A stretch of DNA of 64,000 nucleotides from positions 62,001 through 126,000 of the forward strand of contig NZ_JACGWX010000003.1 in NCBI RefSeq assembly GCF_014137945.1. The letters run 5' to 3'. Shown one piece after another: positions 44,338-51,320 of this stretch (within the stretch, counting starts at the first letter, position 1; the number at the start of each line of letters is the position of its first letter). The notes under the pieces were generated by a model, which was not told the origin of the DNA, ran no database searches, and saw only the letters and a list, made by a program, of their open reading frames with translations. The stretch comes from Microcella alkalica. Its GTDB lineage: Bacteria; Actinomycetota; Actinomycetes; Actinomycetales; Microbacteriaceae. Position numbers and translations under genes: made by a program.

Positions 44338-45405
44338 TCAGCGTGGCGCGACCGCGACGGGTCGCCCCGTGAGTCGAACGTGGACGCGATCCCCGGGATG
44401 GCAGGCGGCTCCTGCGGCGTGCTGGACGATGATCTCCGCGCCGCCGTCGAGCAGGATGCGCGTGCGGCGGAAGGCTCCCAGGAACGACGTCGTCAGCACC
44501 CGACCGGCATGAGCGCCTGCCTCGTGGGCGTCGACGAGCTCGACGTCCTCAGGGCGGACGAGCGCGTGCACGTCGCCGCTCGCCGAGTCGGGGTCGAGGA
44601 GCGGCAGCGGCTGCCCCGCGATGAGGACGACGTCGTCGACGACGCAGCCGGGCATCCGATTCGACAGGCCGACGAAGTCGGCGACGAAGGCGCTCGCTGG
44701 GCGGGCGTAGAGCTCCTCCGGGCTGCCGATCTGCTCGATGCGGCCATCGCGCATGACGGCGACGCGGTCGGCGACTGCGAGGGCCTCCTCCTGGTCGTGG
44801 GTGACGAACAGCGTCGTGATGCCGAGTTCGGTCTGGATTCGGCGGATCTCGTCGCGCAGCTGCACGCGCACCTTCGCGTCGAGCGCGCTGAGCGGCTCGT
44901 CCAGGAGGAGGACGCGCGGCCGAGTGACGAGCGCGCGCGCGAGCGCGACCCGCTGCTGCTGGCCTCCGGAGAGCTGGTGAGCGTACCTGCCCGCGTGATG
45001 GTCGAGCCCGACGAGCTCGAGGGCCTCCGCGGCTCGCGAGCGTCGATCTGCGGCGGGAACCCTGCGCATCCGCAGCCCGAATTCGACGTTCTCGATCGTG
45101 GTGAGATGCGGGAAGAGCGAGTACGACTGGAATACCATGCCGATGTCGCGCTTGTTCGTCGGGGTGCCGATCACGTCGTCGCCGTCGATCAGGATGCTGC
45201 CCTCGTCGGCCGCCTCGAGCCCGGCCAGGACGCGCAGCGCGGTCGTCTTGCCGCAGCCGGAGGGCCCCAGCAGGGCGACGAACTCGCCGGGCGCGAGATC
45301 GAGGGAGACCCCGTCGAGGGCGGTGAGCCCGGGGAAGCGCTTGACGACGCCCCGGAGCGAGACGGTGGCGGAGATGCGCGCGGGCGCGGCGGGTGTGGCG
45401 GTCAT
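44338..45405 (-). CDS. ABC importer ATP-binding protein (PotA/FbpC type)
   Basis: A 355-residue ATPase of the Fe3+/spermidine/2-aminoethylphosphonate importer class. Walker A is GPSGCGKTTALR near residue 48, the Q-loop FQSYSLFP near residue 92, the signature LSGGQQQRVALARAL near residue 145, and Walker B VLLLDEPLSALD near residue 165. A C-terminal TOBE-like regulatory domain follows from about residue 245. Its ATG overlaps the upstream permease stop by 4 nt, so it is the last gene of a four-gene importer operon. Confidence 0.92.
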   Translation of the reverse strand: MTATPAAPARISATVSLRGVVKRFPGLTALDGVSLDLAPGEFVALLGPSGCGKTTALRVLAGLEAADEGSILIDGDDVIGTPTNKRDIGMVFQSYSLFPHLTTIENVEFGLRMRRVPAADRRSRAAEALELVGLDHHAGRYAHQLSGGQQQRVALARALVTRPRVLLLDEPLSALDAKVRVQLRDEIRRIQTELGITTLFVTHDQEEALAVADRVAVMRDGRIEQIGSPEELYARPASAFVADFVGLSNRMPGCVVDDVVLIAGQPLPLLDPDSASGDVHALVRPEDVELVDAHEAGAHAGRVLTTSFLGAFRRTRILLDGGAEIIVQHAAGAACHPGDRVHVRLTGRPVAVAPR

Positions 45406-46217
45406 GAGGTCCTTCCGGGGCGGATGCGCCCCAGCCGCCCGATCACGAGCAGGAGGGCGAGGGCGAGGAGGAGGGCGAGAAGCGCGACGATGACGGCGAT
45501 GAACGGGTCGTCCTTCTGCACGATGACGAGAGCCGTCTGCAGGTTCTGCCGGTTGAGGAGCGAGGCGATCGTGAATTCACCCAGCACGACCGCGACCGAG
45601 ATGAACGCGCCGGCGAGCAGGCCCGGGCGGAGGTTCGGGAGCAGCACGCGCCCGATGACGACGGGCCAGCTCGCGCCGAGCGAGCGGGCGGCCTCGGTGA
45701 GTGTGGCGACGTCGATCGCATCGAGATTCGACTGCACCGCGCGGTACGCGAACGGGAGGACGAGGATGCCGTAGGCGAAGGCGAGGCTCCAGACGCCGCT
45801 GCCCGCCGCGCGGGCGATGACCCCGTAGACGGGCGCGAGGCCGACGACGAGCACGATCGCGGGGATGCTGATCGGCAGCAGGCACACGAACTCGAGCACG
45901 CGACGCAAGCGGGGCAGTCGCAGGTGCACGACGATCATCGTGGGTACGAGCAGCACGAGCACGATCACGATCGTGGCCGCGGCGAGGACGAGGGAGTTGC
46001 CGATCGCGGTGCCGAGCACGCGGTACTCGGGCCCGAGGCTCCCCGTGAGCACGGCGACCCAGCGGGAGACGTCGTAGCCGCCCTCGAGCCCGCGCCGGAG
46101 AGTGAACTCGAGCATCGCGACGAGCGGGACCGCGAACGCCCCGCCGACGACTCCCAGGATCGCCCAGCGGGCGCCCCGGGAGGGGACGGGGACGCCCGCG
46201 CCGGGCATCCCGGTCAT
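45402..46217 (-). CDS. ABC importer permease, second subunit
   Basis: A 271-residue permease of the binding-protein-dependent transport family with six membrane segments. The EAA loop that contacts the ATPase is TEAARSLGASWPVVIGRVLLPNLRPG near residues 190-215. It overlaps both neighbouring genes by 4 nt (ATGA), so permease 1, permease 2 and ATPase are translated in a coupled manner. Several methionines occur at the N-terminus; 46217 is chosen because it makes the ATGA overlap. Confidence 0.9.
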   Translation of the reverse strand: MTGMPGAGVPVPSRGARWAILGVVGGAFAVPLVAMLEFTLRRGLEGGYDVSRWVAVLTGSLGPEYRVLGTAIGNSLVLAAATIVIVLVLLVPTMIVVHLRLPRLRRVLEFVCLLPISIPAIVLVVGLAPVYGVIARAAGSGVWSLAFAYGILVLPFAYRAVQSNLDAIDVATLTEAARSLGASWPVVIGRVLLPNLRPGLLAGAFISVAVVLGEFTIASLLNRQNLQTALVIVQKDDPFIAVIVALLALLLALALLLVIGRLGRIRPGRTS

Positions 46218-47014
46218 CGCTGCCACCGGGACGCGCGGCGCTGCAGCAGCCCGTACAGCATCATGACGATCGCCATGACGAGGATCATCGCGAGAGCCAG
46301 GGCCCCCGCGAGGTTCTCGCGGCCGAGGAGCGTCTCGCTCGTGAGAGCCGCCCGGATCTGCAGAGGCAGGATCGCCTGCCCCTGGCTCGTGAGGGCAGCC
46401 GCCGTCGCATACGACGAGAAGGCGTTCGCGAACAGCAGCAGGAGGGATCCGAGGAAGGACGGAGCGAGGACGGGGACGCCGATGCGCCACCAGAACGTCG
46501 CCGTCGTCCCGCCCAGCGTCGCGCAGGCCTCGGCCCACTGCGGCTTGAGCGCCTCGAGCGCCGGCATGAAGATGATCACCATGAGGGGCACCTGGAAGTA
46601 GATGTAGGGCAGCACGAGCCCCGGAGCCTCGTAGAGCCAGACGCCGTCGGCGAAGATGTCGACGCCGAGACGCTCGCGCAGTAGCACCGTGATGAACCCC
46701 TGGATGCCGATGGTGGCCACGAAGGCGAAGGCGAGCATGACGCCGCCGAACTGCGCGAGCACGCCGCTTGCCGCATCGATGACCGAGCGTAGCGGCCCCT
46801 CCGGCCGGGCGCCGAGCAGCGCGTAGCAGACGAGCGCGCCGAGGACCGCCCCGACGACGGCGGTCAGCGCGGAGAGCTGCACCGAGGCCAGGAGGCCGCT
46901 CACGACGAAGGGATCACCGAGCGCAGCGAGGTTGTCGAGCGTCGGCGCCCCGTCGCCGTCGACGAAGCCGGTTCCGAGAGCGATGCCGGTCGGGAGGGCG
47001 AGGAAGAGGAGCAC
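46214..47014 (-). CDS. ABC importer permease, first subunit (start uncertain)
   Basis: A permease of at least 266 residues with five or six membrane segments and the EAA loop AEACATLGGTTATFWWRIGVPVLAPSFLG. The only canonical start in frame is the GTG at 47014, but coding similarity seems to continue upstream: the in-frame translation just before it reads SPLWGVAPFALY, a usual first-helix start for such permeases. Upstream codons up to 47160 include no ATG, GTG or TTG, only CTG at 47044 and 47170 and ATC codons. So either a non-canonical start, a shortened first helix or a small sequence error is involved. A 16-bp hairpin lies upstream. Confidence 0.8.
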   Translation of the reverse strand: MLLFLALPTGIALGTGFVDGDGAPTLDNLAALGDPFVVSGLLASVQLSALTAVVGAVLGALVCYALLGARPEGPLRSVIDAASGVLAQFGGVMLAFAFVATIGIQGFITVLLRERLGVDIFADGVWLYEAPGLVLPYIYFQVPLMVIIFMPALEALKPQWAEACATLGGTTATFWWRIGVPVLAPSFLGSLLLLFANAFSSYATAAALTSQGQAILPLQIRAALTSETLLGRENLAGALALAMILVMAIVMMLYGLLQRRASRWQR

Positions 47015-47104
47015 GTAGAGCGCGAACGGCGCGACGCCCCACAGCGGCGATGCGATCGGGCGGCTGCGAGACGGTCGCCCCGCGGGTTGGGGGCCGGTCG
47101 CGCG

Positions 47105-47141
47105 GGCCGACTCCCGGGGCTCGTCGCCCCGGGAGTCGGCC
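47105..47141 (-). terminator. Perfect 16-bp hairpin between binding-protein and permease genes
   Basis: GGCCGACTCCCGGGGC (47105-47120) and its exact complement (47126-47141) flank a 5-nt TCGTC loop. No T-tract follows. Such structures between substrate-binding-protein and permease genes usually attenuate or stabilise the transcript so that more binding protein than permease is made. Confidence 0.7.
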
Positions 47142-47159
47142 GTGATCGCGACGGGCGCG

Positions 47160-48284
47160 CTACTGGACAGCCGTCGCCCACTTCTCGCCGAGGAGCGCGG
47201 CGGCGGCCTCGCTCTGCTCGGCCGTCGGGACGACGGTCTCGGCAGGAGCCTCCGGGAGCGCGGCGTAAAGCGCCTCGTCGATCTCGCCCGCCTCGACCAT
47301 CGCGGCCTCGAGCACCGGGCGGGCGCCGCCCTTCAGCCAGAGGTTCTGCACCTCGGGCGAGTACAGGAACTCCATCCAGAGCCGCGCCGCAGCAGGGTTG
47401 GGGGCGTCGACGTTGACGGCCTGGTTGTAGTAGCCGGCGTAGCCGACCCCGTCGAGAACCACGACCTCCCAGTTGCGCTGGCCCTCGAGGTCTGCGGCGT
47501 AACCGCTGTTGAGGTAGTCCCAGTCGACGACGACAGGCGTCTCGCCCGACGCGACCGTCGCAGGCGTCGGGTCGATCTTCACGAAGTTGCCGACCTCGTT
47601 GAGCTCGGCGAAGAAATCGATGCCGGCCTGGAAGTCGTCAAGGTCGCCACCGCTCTGGACGGTCGTCATCCCGACGGCGGCGAAGGCCGCCCCCGCCTGC
47701 GTCGGGTCGCCGTTGATGGCGACCTTGCCGCGGAACTCCTCGCCGAGGAGATCATCGAGCGATTCGGGCGCCGGGACGGCGTCGGGGTCGTAGCCGATCG
47801 CCATGTACCCGCCGTAGTCACCCCAGAACAGGCCGTCCGGGTGCTTCAGCTCGGCGGGGATATCATCCCATCGCTCGACGAAGTACGGGGCGAAGTAGTC
47901 GGTGCTGCTGAGGGCGACGGAGAGGCCGAGGTCGAAGACGTCGGGCGCGGTGTCCTGCCCCTTGAGGTTCTCGGCCGCCTGGATCTCCTCGGCGCTCGAG
48001 GCGTCGGGCGAGGCCTCGTTGATCGTGATCTCGGGGTAGCGCTCGGCGAACAGGTCGATGATCTCGCCGTAGTTGGCCCAGTCGCGAGGCAGGGCGATGA
48101 CGTTGAGCTGCCCCTCGGCCTTCGCGGCGGCTTCGAGCTCCTCGAAGGAGCCGAAGTCGGCGAGGCTCGTCGCGGTGGCTGCGTCGATGTCGGGGTTGGG
48201 CTCGGCGTCGACGGCGCACGCCGACAGGCTGATCGCGGTCGCGGCGAGCAGGGCGGCGCCGGCGAGAGTGCGAGGACGGATCAC
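47160..48284 (-). CDS. ABC importer substrate-binding lipoprotein
   Basis: A 374-residue extracellular solute-binding protein. The signal peptide ends in the lipobox LSAC with the lipidated C23. The mature part is a type II periplasmic-binding fold of the Fe3+/polyamine/phosphonate class (GQLNVIALPRDWANYGEIIDLFAERYPEITI at the start, GYMAIGYDPDAVP near residue 175, VDWDYLNSGYAADL near residue 255). I cannot name the ligand: no tyrosine pair of iron-binding FbpA type is evident, so a polyamine or organic compound is possible. The GTG start has GGAGG 7 nt upstream. It is the first gene of the importer operon and divergent from the glycosylase gene. Confidence 0.9.
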   Translation of the reverse strand: MIRPRTLAGAALLAATAISLSACAVDAEPNPDIDAATATSLADFGSFEELEAAAKAEGQLNVIALPRDWANYGEIIDLFAERYPEITINEASPDASSAEEIQAAENLKGQDTAPDVFDLGLSVALSSTDYFAPYFVERWDDIPAELKHPDGLFWGDYGGYMAIGYDPDAVPAPESLDDLLGEEFRGKVAINGDPTQAGAAFAAVGMTTVQSGGDLDDFQAGIDFFAELNEVGNFVKIDPTPATVASGETPVVVDWDYLNSGYAADLEGQRNWEVVVLDGVGYAGYYNQAVNVDAPNPAAARLWMEFLYSPEVQNLWLKGGARPVLEAAMVEAGEIDEALYAALPEAPAETVVPTAEQSEAAAALLGEKWATAVQ

Positions 48285-48290
48285 TGTGTT

Positions 48291-48296
48291 TCCTCC
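48291..48296 (-). promoter_or_regulatory. Shine-Dalgarno sequence deciding the GTG start of the binding protein
   Basis: GGAGGA (minus strand), about 6 nt before the GTG at 48284. It places the start directly before the signal peptide although the frame stays open upstream. Confidence 0.65.
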
Positions 48297-48430
48297 GGGG
48301 GTGCGTCGCGGCGGCTCGAGGGCTGACGAGCGCGGGAAACCGCAACGCGTTGAACCATACGAAGCCGCCGTGACCGGCGGGCCACCCCCGTGTGAACGGC
48401 AGGCCAACCGTCGGTGTCGGAGCGAGCCGC

Positions 48431-48436
48431 TAGCGT
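48431..48436 (+). promoter_or_regulatory. -10 box of YcaQ/AlkZ-like gene, leaderless
   Basis: TAGCGT ends 6 nt before the GTG at 48443. Confidence 0.5.
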
Positions 48437-48442
48437 GGCGGC

Positions 48443-49651
48443 GTGGACCGCCTCTCCGCCGCTGCCGCGCGTCGCCTCGGGCTCGCCGCGCAGGGATTCG
48501 GCCGCGCGCATCCCCCCGCTGTCGGGTCGCGGCAGCTTGCCGCGACCGTCGACCGCCTCCAGGTGCTGCAGCTCGACTCGGTCTCGGTGTTCGCGCGCTC
48601 GCACTACCTCCCGCTCTTCGCGCGCCTCGGCACCTACGACCCCGCCGCTCTCGACCGAGTGATCTTCGCTCGCGGGGGCCGCTACACCGAGTACTGGGCG
48701 CACGAAGCGGCGATCATCCGCCGGGAGGACTGGCCGCTGTGGCACTGGAAGCGCGAGGCCCTGCGCGAGCGCTTCACGCGCGCCAAGCCGTGGGTGCAGC
48801 GCAACGCCGCGCTCATGGAGTGGCTGCTCGCCGAGCTCGGCGAGAAGGGTCCGCTCACGGTCGGCGAGGTCGAGCACGACGCGACGGCGCGACGTGGTCC
48901 GTGGTGGGGCTGGTCGGACGTCAAGGAGGGGCTCGAGTACCTCTTCGCCTTCGGTGACATCGTGAGCGGCGGGCGGCGCGGCTTCTCGCGCGTCTACGCC
49001 CTGCCCGAGCATGTGGGGCTGGCCGACCTGCACCATGTCGCCGTGCCGCGCGAGGAGGCGGAGCGCGAGCTCGTGCTGCGGAGCGTGCGCGCCCTCGGCG
49101 TCGGCACCGTCGGCGACATCGCCGACTACCACCGTCTGAGGATCGCGCCGACCCAGGCGGCGCTCCGCGTGCTCGTGGAGGCCGGCGCAGTCGAGCAGGT
49201 CGTGGTCGAGGGGTGGGAGCGGGGCGGTCGCCCGCTGCCGGCGTTCCGCGTGCCGGGGGCGCGCATCCCGCGCCGTATCGAGACGGCGGCGCTGCTGTCG
49301 CCTTTCGATCCGGTCGTCTGGAACCGCGATCGCGCCCTGCGGATGTTCGGCTTCCACTACCGGATCGAGATCTACACGCCGGCGGCGAAGCGGCTCTACG
49401 GCTACTACTCGCTGCCCGTGCTCGTCGACGACGCGCTTCCGGGGCGCATCGACCTCAAGAGCGATCGCGCGGCGGGAGCCCTGCGCGTGCAGTCGGCGTG
49501 GGTCGAAGAGGGCGCCGACGCCGGGGCTATGGCCGAGCGCGTCGCGCCGGCCCTGCGGGCCGCCGCCGCGTGGCAGAGGCTGGGGGATGTCGTGGTCGCC
49601 GACCGCGGCGACGCGGCGGCCGCCGTGCGCTCGGCCCTCGCGCGCGGCTAG
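48443..49651 (+). CDS. YcaQ/AlkZ-family winged-helix DNA glycosylase (HTH_42)
   Basis: A 402-residue protein of the family that unhooks DNA interstrand crosslinks and removes bulky alkyl adducts. It has tandem winged-helix domains and a conserved QLD catalytic motif at residues 43-45 (LQLDSVSVFARSHYLPLFARLG), the QxD form associated with the YcaQ/AlkX branch rather than the QxQ of antibiotic self-resistance AlkZ. Further landmarks are YWAHEAAII near residue 87, the YSLPVLVDDALPGRIDLKSDR block near residue 330. This points to general repair. It overlaps htpX by 4 nt at the 3' ends. Confidence 0.88.
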   Translation: MDRLSAAAARRLGLAAQGFGRAHPPAVGSRQLAATVDRLQVLQLDSVSVFARSHYLPLFARLGTYDPAALDRVIFARGGRYTEYWAHEAAIIRREDWPLWHWKREALRERFTRAKPWVQRNAALMEWLLAELGEKGPLTVGEVEHDATARRGPWWGWSDVKEGLEYLFAFGDIVSGGRRGFSRVYALPEHVGLADLHHVAVPREEAERELVLRSVRALGVGTVGDIADYHRLRIAPTQAALRVLVEAGAVEQVVVEGWERGGRPLPAFRVPGARIPRRIETAALLSPFDPVVWNRDRALRMFGFHYRIEIYTPAAKRLYGYYSLPVLVDDALPGRIDLKSDRAAGALRVQSAWVEEGADAGAMAERVAPALRAAAAWQRLGDVVVADRGDAAAAVRSALARG

Positions 49652-50532
49652 AAGCGCGTCGAGTTCTCGAGCAGGCGCTTCACCCGCTCGGGGATCGGCG
49701 GGTGGGTCTGGAACATGCGGTCCATGACGCCGGGCTTCATGGGGTCGTTCATCCAGAGGTGCGCCATCGTCGAGTTCTGCCGGCGCATCGGGCGGGCGTA
49801 GTCGCCGAGCTTCTGCAGGGCGCTCGCGAGCCCCTCCGGGTCGCGCGTCGTGAGGGCGCCGGTCGCGTCAGCGAGGTACTCGCGCTGACGGGAGACCGCC
49901 GCCTGGATCATCGCCGCGACGAGCGGGGCGACGAGCATCGCGACGAGCCCGAAGACGAGCACGAGCGGGTTGCCGCCGCCGTTGTTGTTGCGCCCGCCGC
50001 CGAAGAACGCCATGCGGGCGAGGATGTCGGCGATGAGGCCGACCGCGACGGTCAGGCCGAACACGATCGTCGAGACGCGGATGTCGTAGTTCTTCACGTG
50101 ACCGAGCTCGTGGGCCATGACGCCGGTGAGCTCGCGGTCGTTCATGATCTCGAGCAGGCCCGTCGTCGCCGCGACGCTCGCGTGCTCGGGGTCGCGCCCC
50201 GTCGCGAAGGCGTTCGGCGCGGGATCCTCCACGAGGTAGACCTTCGGCATGGGGAGCCCCTCGGTGATGGCGAGGTTCTCGACGATGCGGTACAGCCGCG
50301 GGTTGTCGGCCTTCTCGATGGGGCGGGCGCCGGCCATCGCGAGCGCCTGCTTGCCTGCGGCGAAGTACTGGAAGAGCGTGTACGCCGCAGCGCCGATGAG
50401 GGTGCCGAAGAAGATCGTGTACCCGCCGCCGTACAGGTAGTCGGCGACGAACCCGAGCAGGCCGATGAGCACGATGAACACCATGATGATGACGATGGTG
50501 TTGCGCTTGTTCGCGGCGATCGCGCGATACAC
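49648..50532 (-). CDS. htpX: M48-family membrane zinc metalloprotease HtpX
   Basis: HtpX degrades misfolded membrane proteins. The 294-residue protein has two N-terminal membrane helices (residues 11-32 and 37-56), the zinc motif HELGH (H141, E142, H145), two more helices near residues 155-175 and 190-215, and the third-ligand region SRQREYLADATGA. A glycine/asparagine-rich loop (GGGRNNNGGGN) separates the later helices. The GTG start at 50532 fits the family N-terminus. It follows lemA by 47 nt on the same strand, the usual htpX-lemA pairing. Confidence 0.93.
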   Translation of the reverse strand: MYRAIAANKRNTIVIIMVFIVLIGLLGFVADYLYGGGYTIFFGTLIGAAAYTLFQYFAAGKQALAMAGARPIEKADNPRLYRIVENLAITEGLPMPKVYLVEDPAPNAFATGRDPEHASVAATTGLLEIMNDRELTGVMAHELGHVKNYDIRVSTIVFGLTVAVGLIADILARMAFFGGGRNNNGGGNPLVLVFGLVAMLVAPLVAAMIQAAVSRQREYLADATGALTTRDPEGLASALQKLGDYARPMRRQNSTMAHLWMNDPMKPGVMDRMFQTHPPIPERVKRLLENSTRF

Positions 50533-50579
50533 GTCAGCCCTCCTCGGGCGGGGTCGGGGTCAGGATGCTCGGCAGGGGG

Positions 50580-51146
50580 TCAGAACTGAACGCGCGGCGG
50601 CTCGGCGATCGCCGCGGCGTCGGAGACCTCGAAGAAGTCGCGCTCGCTGAAGCCCAGCTGGCGTGCGAACAGGGTGTTCGGGAACTGCTTGATCTTGACG
50701 TTGAGCTCGCGCACGCCACCGTTGTAGAAGCGGCGGGCCGCCTGGACCTTGTCCTCCGTGTCGACGAGCTCGCCCTGGAGCTGCAGGAAGTTCTGGCTCG
50801 CCTGCAGCTGGGGGTACGCCTCGGCGACGGCGAAGATGCTCTTGAGCGCCTGCTGCATGTGGTTCTCGGCGACGGCCGCATCGGCTGGGCCCTGCGCGCT
50901 GAGCGTCTCGGCGCGGGCGCGGGTCACGCTCTCGAACACCTGCTTCTCGTGCGCGGCGTAGCCCTTGACCGCCTCGATGAGGTTCGGCAGGAGGTCGGCT
51001 CGGCGCTTGAGCTGCACCGTGATGTCGCTCCAGGCCTCGTCCACGCGGACGTTGAGGGTGACGAGCGAGTTGTACGTGGCCCACAGGTAGATGCCGACGA
51101 TGACGGCGAGCAGGACGACGACGCCGACGAGGATGAGGATTTCCAT
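50580..51146 (-). CDS. lemA: LemA-family protein
   Basis: A 188-residue LemA protein: one N-terminal membrane helix (residues 3-24) with a short outside part and a long cytoplasmic alpha-helical bundle containing TLNVRVDEAWSDITVQLKRRADLLPNLIEAVKGYAAHEKQVFESVTRAR and the closing FNTxF-like FPNTLFARQLGFSERDFFE. The molecular role is unknown; it usually accompanies HtpX or TPM-domain proteins and is linked to envelope stress. The ATG at 51146 sits 7 nt after a TAAGCT -10 box. Confidence 0.92.
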   Translation of the reverse strand: MEILILVGVVVLLAVIVGIYLWATYNSLVTLNVRVDEAWSDITVQLKRRADLLPNLIEAVKGYAAHEKQVFESVTRARAETLSAQGPADAAVAENHMQQALKSIFAVAEAYPQLQASQNFLQLQGELVDTEDKVQAARRFYNGGVRELNVKIKQFPNTLFARQLGFSERDFFEVSDAAAIAEPPRVQF

Positions 51147-51153
51147 GGGGCAC

Positions 51154-51159
51154 AGCTTA
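51154..51159 (-). promoter_or_regulatory. -10 box of lemA-htpX, leaderless
   Basis: TAAGCT (minus strand) ends 7 nt before the ATG at 51146. Confidence 0.45.
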
Positions 51160-51320
51160 GAGCCGCCGCTGGTGCGCCGACAGGTCGCGCGCCGCGCCCA
51201 GCCTATGGATTCGCCCCGATGGCGACGATCGCTCAGTACGCACCTGAGAGAATGATCGAAAGGCGGAGGGCAGTACCTCCCCCCCACGACGACCGAGCAC
51301 CATCGGCCCGAGGAGGCGGC

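Noticed and set aside
48443-49651. AlkZ-type antibiotic self-resistance glycosylase marking a biosynthetic cluster
   Set aside because: The motif is QLD (YcaQ-like repair branch), and no biosynthetic genes are nearby.
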